A DNA stretch of 64,000 nt from Yersinia massiliensis CCUG 53443 (GTDB lineage Bacteria > Pseudomonadota > Gammaproteobacteria > Enterobacterales > Enterobacteriaceae), in contig NZ_HE997643.1 of the NCBI RefSeq assembly GCF_000312485.1, forward strand, positions 1,106,806-1,170,805, read 5' to 3'. The number at the start of each line of letters is the position of its first letter. The stretch's first letter is position 1. This document shows, in pieces, positions 47,547 through 57,821 of the stretch. Below the pieces are notes generated by a model. It was not told the DNA's origin. It worked only from the letters and a program-made list of their open reading frames with translations, and searched no databases. The position numbers were made by a program, and so were the translations under genes.

Positions 47547-48650
47547 ATGTTATACGTTGATATTCCAAGCCATGCAGAATTCTCTCGTTTATCTGATGTC
47601 CGCTCTGATGCCTGTATTTCCATCTACCTTGAAACTTCTCCGTTGCACCAAAAATTAGAAGCAAGCAAAATTCAATTGAGCAACTTCATTAAAGAAGCAT
47701 TGCAGCAGGTTGCGGAAAAAGGTTTGGATAAACGCCGTTTAGTTCTGTTGGAAGAAGAACTTTATTCGGTGTTGGAAGATGAGGATTTTTGGGATCTACA
47801 TGCCCACAGTCTAGCCATTCTGGCCACGCCGGACAGTATTACAACTTACCGTTTAGCAAACAAACTACCCAACCAGCTTGAAATAGGCGAGCGTTTCTAC
47901 CTTAAACCTTTACTGCGAGCACTCACCTTCCCTCACTCAGCCTATGTTCTGGCTTTATCAGAGAATCAGACGCGCCTGATTGAATTTTTTGCCGATGCAC
48001 CGCCAGTGGAAGTTATCGTGCCGAATATGCCATCTCGCAAACGTGATGCAATGGGCGACGCTGCATTAAACGACCATCAGCATGGCGCGGTTCACCATAA
48101 GATACGCTTAGCGCAATACACCCGAAAAATAGACCAAGCCTTGCGCCCAATCTTTGCGAGACATAACTACCCGCTTATTTTGGTTACAACCGAGCCTTTA
48201 GCTGCTATTTATCGTGCAACCAACTCGTTACCGAATCTTACCGACGAAACACTTTTCTGTAATGCCGAGCATTTGGGAGCATCTGAGCTGGTGACTCAGG
48301 TTCGTCCATTGTTAGAGAACTATTATCAAACGCAGTTAAATGTGCTGAAATCACAATTCGAGGCCCGCTCAGGTAAGCGACGGGTGACGCAGGATCTATC
48401 CGATACGGCCCGCGCAGCAACTTTTGGCGCCATTGAATTACTGCTGATTAATATCGACAGCAGCGTAAATGGGACCATTGATGATGAAGGCTTAATCTCC
48501 TTCAGCGGCAGTGGTAATGAAGTGAGTTACGGGATTATCGATGAGATTGCCAAACGAGCGATTGCAACCGGAGCAAGAGTATTGGCTGTACGCAGCGAAG
48601 ACCTGCCATCCGGTGCCGACCTCAACGCGATATTACGTTATCCCCTATAA
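47547..48650 (+). CDS. Bacterial release-factor-like (baeRF) family protein
   Basis: A 367-residue soluble protein. The N-terminal part (DACISIYLETSPLHQ, FWDLHAHSLAILATPDSITT, then FYLKPLL) and middle (YVLALSENQTRLIEFF; ALRPIFARHNYPLILVTTEP) follow the layout of the bacterial archaeo-eukaryotic release factor families, related to eRF1/Pelota. The end (YGIIDEIAKRAIATGARVLA) resembles the eRF1 domain 3 / L7Ae-like fold. Roles in ribosome rescue or hibernation have been proposed for these families. It stands alone with its own terminator. Confidence 0.65.
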   Translation: MLYVDIPSHAEFSRLSDVRSDACISIYLETSPLHQKLEASKIQLSNFIKEALQQVAEKGLDKRRLVLLEEELYSVLEDEDFWDLHAHSLAILATPDSITTYRLANKLPNQLEIGERFYLKPLLRALTFPHSAYVLALSENQTRLIEFFADAPPVEVIVPNMPSRKRDAMGDAALNDHQHGAVHHKIRLAQYTRKIDQALRPIFARHNYPLILVTTEPLAAIYRATNSLPNLTDETLFCNAEHLGASELVTQVRPLLENYYQTQLNVLKSQFEARSGKRRVTQDLSDTARAATFGAIELLLINIDSSVNGTIDDEGLISFSGSGNEVSYGIIDEIAKRAIATGARVLAVRSEDLPSGADLNAILRYPL

Positions 48651-48661
48651 ATACACGTCTG

Positions 48662-48680
48662 AAGCCCCGCTTAGGGGCTT
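48662..48680 (+). terminator. Terminator of the baeRF-like gene
   Basis: AAGCCCC / GGGGCTT with a 5-nt loop, followed by TATTGTT. Confidence 0.8.
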
Positions 48681-48846
48681 TATTGTTAACAAACTTTCCA
48701 TCGGTCGCAGACACTTAGCGTTATTAGTTACACATTGCGGTGTGATATATTGCGCAATAGCTTTTAACGTGCAAAGAATGCCCTAATACGACTGATTATG
48801 ATTAACTAGCAATTAGTTTAATATAAATAAGGAACCAGCCATTAAC

Positions 48847-49464
48847 CTATTGCGATGTTAGTAGTGTCCTGAGTATTTCATTAACTGTTTTTACACCTAG
48901 TTTATTATAAATATTTCGCCGATGGGCACTGGCTGTTTTACTTTTCATATTTAATCGTACTGATATGTCAGGATTTCTTAACCCAATTAATATACATTCA
49001 AAAACCTCATTCTCTCTTTCAGTGAGTTGCGATTTGATTTTATTTTTCAAATCAAGTCGATTAAAGTTTTTTGGCGTTTTTCGTGATCTTAATGCCTTGG
49101 TTATCATTAGCTTAATGTTTTTTACTGATGATGTTTTACACAGTATTCCATCAGATAGAATGGAGAGATAGGTGAAATCCTCAGTGCCAGCATGCTTTCT
49201 GCAAAAAACCATAACGAAAGATAGTGGGTTTGACGCTCTTATTTGACTAATGGTATTAAATACCTTGGAAGGATTAATATCGTCAACGTCGAGAATAACA
49301 ACACTACGCTCGTTTGATTCACTGTATATTCTCTCATCGTCAATGGAATAGTATTGTTCAACATTCACACCCATGGCCTCATTATGGACCATATTAATTT
49401 CTCTGATGATTATATCGAATGATAATAGCGTTAAATTGCAATAACTAACCACCATGACTCTCAT
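48847..49464 (-). CDS. Orphan LuxR-type response regulator
   Basis: A 205-residue protein. The C-terminal LuxR helix-turn-helix (LTERENEVFECILIGLRNPD, then ISVRLNMKSKTASAHRRNIY) is clear. The N-terminal domain is receiver-like: VVILDVDD supplies a candidate phospho-Asp and GILCKTSS the conserved Lys, but the usual N-terminal acidic pair is not evident, so it may be a degenerate receiver. No histidine kinase gene is nearby. It lies 102 bp downstream of the giant autotransporter gene on the same strand, which suggests but does not prove regulation of that adhesin. Confidence 0.8.
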   Translation of the reverse strand: MRVMVVSYCNLTLLSFDIIIREINMVHNEAMGVNVEQYYSIDDERIYSESNERSVVILDVDDINPSKVFNTISQIRASNPLSFVMVFCRKHAGTEDFTYLSILSDGILCKTSSVKNIKLMITKALRSRKTPKNFNRLDLKNKIKSQLTERENEVFECILIGLRNPDISVRLNMKSKTASAHRRNIYNKLGVKTVNEILRTLLTSQ

Positions 49465-49524
49465 GTGTCACATCACCCTTTAATCGAGTTTATTAACGAT
49501 AAACAATATATATTGAGTCCATAT

Positions 49525-49550
49525 AAAGACGGCACCGAAGTACCGTCTTT
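49525..49550 (-). terminator. Terminator of the autotransporter gene
   Basis: On the minus strand an 11-bp stem AAAGACGGTAC / GTGCCGTCTTT closes a TTCG tetraloop, followed by ATAT, 17 nt after the stop. It separates the autotransporter from the response-regulator gene. Confidence 0.8.
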
Positions 49551-49566
49551 TATGATATTACGGAGA

Positions 49567-52500
49567 TTAGAAGTTGTATTTAACACCTAACATAACTTGG
49601 GTATCACTGTAACCTTTATCACCGAGTTGTTGCCCTACGTTACCCCAGACATTCAGTTGCTTATTCAATTGCCCTTCAACGCCCACTTTCAGTTCGCCGA
49701 TATTTTTAGCACCCGCCTGCTTAACTTCAATCGAGTTCATATTGGTGCCAAAATCTTTGGTATTGTGGATCCAGTTGGCTTCTACAAACGGTTGGAACTC
49801 ACGATCTTTACCGTTATCACTTTCGTGGTGGCCTTTCATATATGAACGCAACCCCAGACGAGTTTGGATATTGCCATCGCCTTGTCCGCTAACTTGAGTC
49901 CCATTTGCTTCACGGTGCTCGTCAGCTTTCACACCCATCCAAGTGATTTGGGCTTTCGGCTGGATAAAATAAGTCTCATTCTTCGATTTATTTTCACCAA
50001 CCTTGAAGGTATAACCACTTTCTACCGAGGCTGTAAACCCTTTCGATTTATACTCTTCCGTCGCGAGACCTTCACCCTGCACGCTATTGTTAAACCAGCT
50101 ATACTGCGCCCAACCGTCGACATACAAGCCAGACTTATCTTCGTCATTGGCATACCACGTGCTGTAAACACCCGTGCTGTAACCATCGACCGAACCGCTA
50201 GACTTATAGCCAGACTTCGCATTGGTGTTGCTCTTGCTATTACCGTAGCCAGCCATCACACCCAGATGTAAGCGGTCCAAGCCATCGTTGCTCCACTGGG
50301 CAATGTCGCCACCCAGTTGCATCACATAGCGGTTACTTTGGGTTTTCAACTGACCACTGGTATCACGAGAACGGTTATGACCGCCTTCGTTACGCAACCA
50401 CATGCTGGTCACTTTCTGCTCGCCTGTCAGTACGTCGATGTACTGCGTTTCACCTAAGCGATCGTGCAAACGGGTCACAAACATATTGTTAGCCGAGGCT
50501 AAGTTAGCCGTGTAGCTACCCGCTTCTGGACGTTTAGTTTCTTCGCCTGGGCCCACCGGATTTTCTGGATCAACCGGGTTCTCTGGGTCAATTGGCACAT
50601 TGCTCAGGCTGGTCAAATACCAGTTACTGGCATTTGAACCTACTCCACGTGCGAGTGAATAATCATATGCACCCGCTACGATACGGCCATTTTGCACAAA
50701 CTCACCGTCGGATTGACCATTCACCTGAATGAGCTCAATACCGTTTAAGGTCTTAGCGCCCGTACCACCCGCATTATCAACACTGACGTTGGTCGTGCCA
50801 CTGGTATTACCGTTCACAATCATGCTGTCGGTCGCAGAAATATCATCACCCAACGCCGTGTTAAAATGCAGTAGACCGTTGTTACCAATATAGTTACCGT
50901 TCACCACCAATTGATTACCCGTGGTGCCTGTACCATCACTGGTTTTGTTGCCGATAAAGACTGTGCCGCTGTTGGTTAAGTCAGTACCCACAGTAAAGAT
51001 GTTACTGGCCGGAGCCAGACGGCCCATAATCGGCGAGGTAGATGCCGTTGGGTTACCAACAAACAACACGCCCTTGTTATCAATAGCACCAGCCACCCCA
51101 CCGAAGCCGCCCATAAAGGCACCACCAGCGATATTGACTTGCTGGCTGGCCAGCGTCATTGGGTCAGCACTGCTGCCTAAGATCAGACCACCCGCATTGA
51201 TATCCGTCTGCCCGGTATAGGCCGCGGCTTGGGTCAATGACAGGGTACCGTTGCCGTTTTTAGTCAGGCTACCACTGCCAGTAATGCTGTTTGCCAACAA
51301 CCAATCACTCGCACTATTGAGCACCAATGAACCGTCGTTAGTGACCGCAGCCGTCCCTAAATGTTCTGCTTGAGAAGCGGTTAACTGGCTGCCGTTCGTG
51401 ATATCAAACAGGCCGCTAAACAGACTGTTATTACCCGTTAATGTGATGTCACTGCTGTCTTCCAGCACCACACTACCGGCATCACTGATGGCGTTAGCCA
51501 ACTGACCTGCCGCACTTTTCAGTGTCAATAGACCGGCGTTGACAATGTTGCCACTGCCCAGACCCACTGCATTGTTCAGCAAGGCTTGTGCGCCGCTGGC
51601 AATGTTAGTCGTTGCGGTCAACGTATTATTCGCGCCGTTTACCGTCAATATGTCACTGGCAATGGTTAATTCGCCACTGCCCGTGAGTTCCCCATCAGAC
51701 ACACCGCCCTGAGTTAACGTCAGGTTGCCGCCATTAAGATTGAGTGATGAACCCGCCGTGCCACTCAATTCACCCACGATCTGGCTGTGACCATTCATAT
51801 CAAAGGCAGTATCAGCAGCCAGTGATAACAGTGAGGTATTCCCTAACACGTTATCGTTCAGCATCTGTAAGCTGCCACTGCGCACATCGGTCATGCCGGT
51901 GTAGTTATTGTCCAAATTAGACAGCGTGACAGTATTTCCTGTACCGGTATCAATGGCCAAGTCGCCGCTACCAGTAATTTTGGCACTCATGTCCGCTGCT
52001 GGACCGGTTTTGTTGGTGGCATACAACGATAAGGCATCTGCATTGCTACCCAGCAATTCAATCTCTGTCAGACCATAGCTGACGTACAGACCATCGTTGC
52101 TCAAACTACTCGTCAGGCGGTAATCGTATGTCCCTTTAGCAACGGTGTTGCCATTCTGCGCGATATCAGCGGTAGTGGCATCAGTGATCACATTGCCATG
52201 CTGGTCTTTGAGTACCAAATTGCTGCCATTGCCCTGCACCGTCACATCGCTAGTCGCCAATTGCAACAAGGTGTTAGCATCATCCTGTTCCATGATTGGC
52301 AGTGTAGGATTGACCGGTGTCTGGCTGTTATCAACACTCTCAATATTCACTTCCACCGTACCCGTACCAAGCAGATTCATCTCTTTAGTGGTATGGATAG
52401 TACTTTTCGCCACCGTCTCACCAGGTGTACCGGTGTTAAATTTCACGGTACCGCCGTCGAAGGTAAGCCCAGCGATCGTTTGAACGCCATCAGCCACTGT

Positions 52501-55500
52501 CGTGATGCTGTCCGCGCCCAACTTCAACGTCGCATTGATCAGCGCCGTGGTGTTTTCAGCCGCGAGCTCAAAAGTGGCATGGCCCAATGCCAGTACACCG
52601 TTAAAAGCATTTTGTGCTGCATTGGCGGTAAAGTTAAACGCGTTACCGGCTGTATCTACACCCACTGTCCCGAGACCATTTAACTTACTGTTAAAGTTCA
52701 CAGCATTCAGATTTTTGATCTGCAATAGGCTACCGTCACCGAGATTAAAGCCCGTGTTGGCGTTGTCATCCTGCGCATTGCCCAGCGCCAATAGCATGTT
52801 GTCTAATGTCAGTGTCGAGTCATTAATCAAATTGACGTAATCCATATTCTGGACAGCATCAACATCACTCAAGGTATATACCGAATGATCAAATGTCAGC
52901 GTATCAGTGCCGGTTCCGCCATTCAGTGAACTGAAGACACCAGTATCGGTGGCAAGCAAATCTTTCAAAATAAACAAGTCGTCACCGCTGCCGGTGGTGA
53001 AGTCAGTACCTTTACTGCCTTGCATCAGGGTAACAGTGTTATTACCCGCCAACAGGTCTACATGTCCAACGATTGTACCGCCGGTGGCATTAGTAAATGC
53101 CACACCAGTGCCCGTTGTGGTGATAACAGCTTGTTGATCTGCGCTGTTAGCTTCAATGGTGCCGCTATTGATGAAGCTGGTAACATTGCCATTATCAATA
53201 TCGACAACTGGGTTATTCAGTGACTTAGAGATCAAGCGACCGGATTGTTCGACTTGCGCAGTCGTTCCATTCACAATCAGTGCTGCACCGCCTGCGGCAT
53301 CATTCACATTAACGCTAGCGCCGGTTTTCAGATCCTGACTCGAATGGGTGACAATCCCTTTACCAGCGGCAGAATTAACATTAATCACCAGTTCCGAAGA
53401 ATCAGACATATCCAACGTATTATTGGTTATCGTATCGCCCGTATTGGCAAACAGAATACCTGTGCCACTGCCATTGACATTAATCGTGCCTGAGTTAGTC
53501 GCCGCCATTGAAGCGCCAGTACGAACGCCAGCACCGTTTCCGACTGTCAATGTGGTATCGTTGAGCTGAATCCCAGTAATTTCCGCTTTGTTTTCAATCG
53601 CATTACCGCTACCGCCTGCCATCATAGTGATGGTGGCACCGTCAACAGTCAGTGCTGTTGCACCGGTATCCAGCAGTACGCCATGTGCAGTGCCGCCCGC
53701 TTGAGTTTCACCACTGCCGGACAGGGTCAAACTTGCGCCGGAACCTAATAGGAAGGCCGCAGTGCCGTCGGTGGCATTAACAATACCAGTGTTATTGACT
53801 GTTGAGTTAGCGCCCTGAATGTTTACCGCAGTCCCGTTAACAGAGATCAGATTTTCGTTAGTCAGAATACCGCCATCGACCAGTACACCTGTACTGCCCG
53901 CTTGCGTAAAATCGATAGTCCCTTTGTGGATCAGCTCACCGCCATTACGAGCGATATAGCCGTAAGCACCTGACGCCGTATTACCTGTGCTTAAAATGGC
54001 AGAACTGATCAGCACCGATTTACCGGTCACGCCAGTCGCAATACCATCAAGACCGTAATAATTACCATCAACGATACCGGCAGTGGCGCCGTTACCGCTC
54101 AATTCCAAACTGGCATCTGCGGTGATGGTACCCGTAGCACCACCTTCTACTTTAACGCCCGTGGAACCTTCACCTGAAAGCACCATATCTAACGCGCCAG
54201 AGCTAAAGCTACTGCCTGCACCGGTGACTTGAATAAGGGAGGAGTCTTTACCCGTCGCATTCATGGTTGAAGCCGTGGTACCGGCAAAAGAGGCACCCTT
54301 ATCAACACGATATAAAGTAGAGCCTTCCGTCGAAACGGTTTCATCGCCGGTCGCAATGTTATTGATGCTAGAGCCCGTACCGTAAATCAGGTAACCCACT
54401 TGTTTGGTACCGGAGGTAAACTCAACCTGACCCGCACCAGTGACGTTAATCGTGCCCTTATCTTCGGCAACCACGCCGATAGCCCCGTCACCAACCAGAC
54501 TCACTTGACCGGAAAGGTTGGCCACCGCACCTGTACCCACCGCCTGAATACCGTAGTTGGCCAAATTGGTCGCTGCATCCAGCCCTTTATTAACATAGAT
54601 GTGACCGGCATTGGTCGCGGCACTGTTAGTCAGCACTTTCATCCCAACGGTATTAATACCATTGATAATGATATCGCCATTATTGACAACATTGGTCGCA
54701 TTCAAACTGGAGGAAATACCCACATTTTGCGCCGCTTTTTCCCCAGTGACTGCACCCGCACCATTTAGCTCAATAGTCCCGTTCTGGTTGACGGCTGTTC
54801 TGGCACCCTGAGCGATAATCGCAGTGGAGTTCTCAGTCTTGCTGCCAATAACGATTTTACCGCCAATATTATTGATAAAAGTGGCGATATTGCTCAGATT
54901 GACCGTATCTTGAACTAATTTAACCGCGTAAGACTCTGTCTTTATTGCTAGGTCGGCAACAACATCGGTTAATGAACGCTGAGCTTGGCGGCCAATATAA
55001 ACAGAGCCATTATTTTCAAAAGTAGAGCCTTTTTGAACACTCACGCCTTCATTCAAATACCCTGTGGCTGGCGATAAATCAACGGTTGCAGCAATGTTGA
55101 TAGCGCCGTTATTCACGAACGTCGAAGTACCATCAATGATCGCTGCGCGGGTATAAACACTGGTCCCGCGCGACGCCGTATTGATCACACCATTGTTCGT
55201 CACGGAAGAGGCGCCATTAGCCAAAATCGCCGTATGACTGCCGCTAGCCACATTCAGCGGTAACGTGGCAGTCGGTGTGGATTTGAAATCCAGCATGTCC
55301 GGGTTAGTCCCTGCATCCAGAACCCCAGAGGCGTCATTAATGACCGTACTGTCGGTAGCGAAAACAATATTGGTCCCACGAACAGTGCCGGCGGCTGAGC
55401 CTAAAATCCCCGCATTATTTAATGTCGCGCCGTCGTTTAAGCGCACCACAGTAATATCAGTATTGAAAGCCTGAATATTGGCATCAGTTCCTATATTCAC

Positions 55501-56640
55501 GATGGCATGCTGACCATCACCATGTATAAAGGCAACGCGGCTAGAATCGACTAAGTGATTTACAGCATCATTGGCATCAATGCCCATATCAAGATAGATC
55601 GGGGTCACTTTAGGTGACGTATTGGAGCCGTTCGTAAAATAGGCCCGCGCCAGTTCAGCCTGATAGCCTTTGCTGTCCAGAACAATCGCACCACTTTTGA
55701 TCCCAGCGATCAAATCGTTATTGTATTTCTGGAAATCCGCAAAATTTTGAACATTTTGCGCACCTAAATAGGTGCTGGTGAATGCACCGACAAAGTCATC
55801 AAGTACCGCATTGGCGACGGAGGTTCCGCTATCACGGATGTTATTACTGTTGTTACCGAGGTTAACCACAGTTTTGGCATTATAATTGATGACCGTATTC
55901 TGTGATGATGCATTATTGGAATCGACATAGAATCCTGACGAGGTGGTGGCTTCTGCACTACCTTTCAAACCACCTTTCAAAATAGCACTAAAGTAGTTCG
56001 TACTATCATTCACCCAACCTGCAGCCGTACTGCCCACATTGACTGTCAAGTCACTGCTATCTTGCACATGGAATAAGTTACGATTCACATACTGACCATT
56101 CTCACCGACCGCATATGACACAGGCACCGTAAAATCAGCCAGCGGCTTAATGGACATCGCAGTACTGCTATACACATTAATCGTAATTAATGCGCCAGTA
56201 CCCTTCGGATCAAGGAAAGTCTCAGTGACCATGTCACCCAAGTTGAAAATATTTTTACCAAGTAGGTTCTCTGCGCCGTTAAGGAAATTCGCTGCAGGAA
56301 TATCACCTAGCTTACTGTTTTTATAGCCCGCATCACCGCGAGCAATGTTACTAAAACTGCCAGATAGTGTATTACCTGTACCAGAGATAGATTGCTCAAA
56401 ATCCACTTCAGGTGAAAAGACCGGCACACTTATATCAGCGGCAAAAACAGTGCCGACAGATAAAGTACCTATCACCATCAATGCTATTTGACTCAACCGG
56501 GAATGATTTGCTAACCCTATAGAGGTATCGACAGTTCCGGTGCTGAATGATTTGTTTTTTTTGCTCGACTTGGAAAACTCCGATGCAACATCGTAGCGGC
56601 CTAATGCACTATTCCAAATGACTTTAAATACTCGATTCAT
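49567..56640 (-). CDS. Giant AIDA-type autotransporter adhesin
   Basis: A 2,357-residue type V secreted protein. ATG 56640 gives an extended signal peptide region (MNRVFKVIWNSALGRYDVAS) and a hydrophobic core IALMVIGTLSVGTVFA, cleaved about residue 68. The passenger, about residues 70-2010, is a repetitive Asn/Gly/Thr/Ser-rich beta-helix with autotransporter-type repeats (NNGAINIAATV; LTGNNSLFSGLFDI; LTKNGNGTLSL). A Pro-rich linker (IDPENPVDPENPVGPGEE) precedes the about 320-residue beta-barrel, which ends VMLGVKYNF. It probably mediates adhesion, aggregation or biofilm, like Yersinia Yap proteins; the specific ortholog is not identified. Confidence 0.93.
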   Translation of the reverse strand: MNRVFKVIWNSALGRYDVASEFSKSSKKNKSFSTGTVDTSIGLANHSRLSQIALMVIGTLSVGTVFAADISVPVFSPEVDFEQSISGTGNTLSGSFSNIARGDAGYKNSKLGDIPAANFLNGAENLLGKNIFNLGDMVTETFLDPKGTGALITINVYSSTAMSIKPLADFTVPVSYAVGENGQYVNRNLFHVQDSSDLTVNVGSTAAGWVNDSTNYFSAILKGGLKGSAEATTSSGFYVDSNNASSQNTVINYNAKTVVNLGNNSNNIRDSGTSVANAVLDDFVGAFTSTYLGAQNVQNFADFQKYNNDLIAGIKSGAIVLDSKGYQAELARAYFTNGSNTSPKVTPIYLDMGIDANDAVNHLVDSSRVAFIHGDGQHAIVNIGTDANIQAFNTDITVVRLNDGATLNNAGILGSAAGTVRGTNIVFATDSTVINDASGVLDAGTNPDMLDFKSTPTATLPLNVASGSHTAILANGASSVTNNGVINTASRGTSVYTRAAIIDGTSTFVNNGAINIAATVDLSPATGYLNEGVSVQKGSTFENNGSVYIGRQAQRSLTDVVADLAIKTESYAVKLVQDTVNLSNIATFINNIGGKIVIGSKTENSTAIIAQGARTAVNQNGTIELNGAGAVTGEKAAQNVGISSSLNATNVVNNGDIIINGINTVGMKVLTNSAATNAGHIYVNKGLDAATNLANYGIQAVGTGAVANLSGQVSLVGDGAIGVVAEDKGTINVTGAGQVEFTSGTKQVGYLIYGTGSSINNIATGDETVSTEGSTLYRVDKGASFAGTTASTMNATGKDSSLIQVTGAGSSFSSGALDMVLSGEGSTGVKVEGGATGTITADASLELSGNGATAGIVDGNYYGLDGIATGVTGKSVLISSAILSTGNTASGAYGYIARNGGELIHKGTIDFTQAGSTGVLVDGGILTNENLISVNGTAVNIQGANSTVNNTGIVNATDGTAAFLLGSGASLTLSGSGETQAGGTAHGVLLDTGATALTVDGATITMMAGGSGNAIENKAEITGIQLNDTTLTVGNGAGVRTGASMAATNSGTINVNGSGTGILFANTGDTITNNTLDMSDSSELVINVNSAAGKGIVTHSSQDLKTGASVNVNDAAGGAALIVNGTTAQVEQSGRLISKSLNNPVVDIDNGNVTSFINSGTIEANSADQQAVITTTGTGVAFTNATGGTIVGHVDLLAGNNTVTLMQGSKGTDFTTGSGDDLFILKDLLATDTGVFSSLNGGTGTDTLTFDHSVYTLSDVDAVQNMDYVNLINDSTLTLDNMLLALGNAQDDNANTGFNLGDGSLLQIKNLNAVNFNSKLNGLGTVGVDTAGNAFNFTANAAQNAFNGVLALGHATFELAAENTTALINATLKLGADSITTVADGVQTIAGLTFDGGTVKFNTGTPGETVAKSTIHTTKEMNLLGTGTVEVNIESVDNSQTPVNPTLPIMEQDDANTLLQLATSDVTVQGNGSNLVLKDQHGNVITDATTADIAQNGNTVAKGTYDYRLTSSLSNDGLYVSYGLTEIELLGSNADALSLYATNKTGPAADMSAKITGSGDLAIDTGTGNTVTLSNLDNNYTGMTDVRSGSLQMLNDNVLGNTSLLSLAADTAFDMNGHSQIVGELSGTAGSSLNLNGGNLTLTQGGVSDGELTGSGELTIASDILTVNGANNTLTATTNIASGAQALLNNAVGLGSGNIVNAGLLTLKSAAGQLANAISDAGSVVLEDSSDITLTGNNSLFSGLFDITNGSQLTASQAEHLGTAAVTNDGSLVLNSASDWLLANSITGSGSLTKNGNGTLSLTQAAAYTGQTDINAGGLILGSSADPMTLASQQVNIAGGAFMGGFGGVAGAIDNKGVLFVGNPTASTSPIMGRLAPASNIFTVGTDLTNSGTVFIGNKTSDGTGTTGNQLVVNGNYIGNNGLLHFNTALGDDISATDSMIVNGNTSGTTNVSVDNAGGTGAKTLNGIELIQVNGQSDGEFVQNGRIVAGAYDYSLARGVGSNASNWYLTSLSNVPIDPENPVDPENPVGPGEETKRPEAGSYTANLASANNMFVTRLHDRLGETQYIDVLTGEQKVTSMWLRNEGGHNRSRDTSGQLKTQSNRYVMQLGGDIAQWSNDGLDRLHLGVMAGYGNSKSNTNAKSGYKSSGSVDGYSTGVYSTWYANDEDKSGLYVDGWAQYSWFNNSVQGEGLATEEYKSKGFTASVESGYTFKVGENKSKNETYFIQPKAQITWMGVKADEHREANGTQVSGQGDGNIQTRLGLRSYMKGHHESDNGKDREFQPFVEANWIHNTKDFGTNMNSIEVKQAGAKNIGELKVGVEGQLNKQLNVWGNVGQQLGDKGYSDTQVMLGVKYNF

Positions 56641-57821
56641 AGAACTCTCGATTTTCTCTCTATATTTGTGGGTTACATATAACGGGCAACACATTCACTT
56701 AATTAGCATGTAATTAAGACAGTTAGCTTCCGTTAAGGGGTATTTTAATATCTATAGCTTCTTACCTATATCGATAATAAACTTTAGCTGTTAGTTAAAT
56801 ATATAGGAGCAAGCGACTTAATTTGTAGGAAACATCCCACCCAAAACGAAGATAAATAAATTTATACAACAAAATCATAAAGTTAAATTATAAAATAATA
56901 CAAGAAAAATCCTAACAAAATACACCGGAGCATAAGAAAATTCTTTATTCCCACCATGGAAAATGTTTATTAAAAGCAATCACTACCAATCAATTTTTTT
57001 CAAATGAAAAGAAATGTAAACATCAAAATATTGCAGCATTTACGTGTTATGAGTTTATTGACCATTAAACGCGGCAAGTATACATAAAAAAAACAATTAT
57101 TGGATTTTTAATTCATAATTTACATTAAAACAGCACATAACTTCATAACAAATGAATAATCTAATTTTAACAGGATTTTACACCTTTCATTGGAATGATT
57201 CCTAGAATAAAAGATCGTCTAATTAAATTGAAATCTAATCAGCGACACTCACAATTAAAATCTTATTGGATTTGTCTTAAAAATACATTCTAGAGATGCA
57301 GTTGAATAATAAATTAAACACGAAGATAATTCTCACTAGAAAATTAGTCTAACTTTTTATTCATATTTAAAAAACAATTAATATAAAACGATTTTATTAC
57401 TGCTTTAATTTTAGTTGGTTACGGACTGCCATTTTATTTTCTATTCATCGCACTAACTCATTTTCCGAGTTGAAATGAAATGATAATAATATGCTTATCC
57501 CATCTGATTGATTTTTTATCGTCATAGACATGCACTATTTATGATTGACTAAGCATAAGATTTGCTAAGAGACTCAGGGGATTTTGTAGGATGGATGCTT
57601 TTTAGATGAGACCCTTTTTAGACAAATAATAGGTATGCACAATCTACTCAATTGAAATGAGCGCGTTTTAAGCACAGAAAGGAAAGCCCGAACGGGTAAC
57701 AGTTGGATAAGGCAGCGAGAGAATCACTCTCTGCGTATGACCACCGTGTTCAACGACGATGCCTTATCCAACAATATGTTTATATAGCAATATGTCTATG
57801 TAGCAGTATGACTAACGACAC
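56641..57821. other. 1.2-kb AT-rich intergenic region upstream of the autotransporter
   Basis: No gene seen on either strand. Long A/T tracts (for example around 56840-57130 and 57340-57460) would suit H-NS silencing and should carry the autotransporter promoter. The end near yciO carries a separate inverted-repeat unit. Confidence 0.6.
57702..57772. repeat. 71-bp inverted-repeat unit before yciO
   Basis: GTTGGATAAGGCA (57702-57714) and TGCCTTATCCAAC (57760-57772) are perfect 13-bp arms enclosing a smaller stem GAGAG/CTCTC (57717-57731). It folds as a branched hairpin 50 bp beyond the yciO stop; either a dispersed repeat or a 3' mRNA structure. Confidence 0.7.

Noticed and set aside
50921-54811. 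Many 60-160 codon plus-strand frames inside the autotransporter gene
   Set aside because: They are antisense shadows of a long repetitive coding region, without ribosome sites or protein-like composition.
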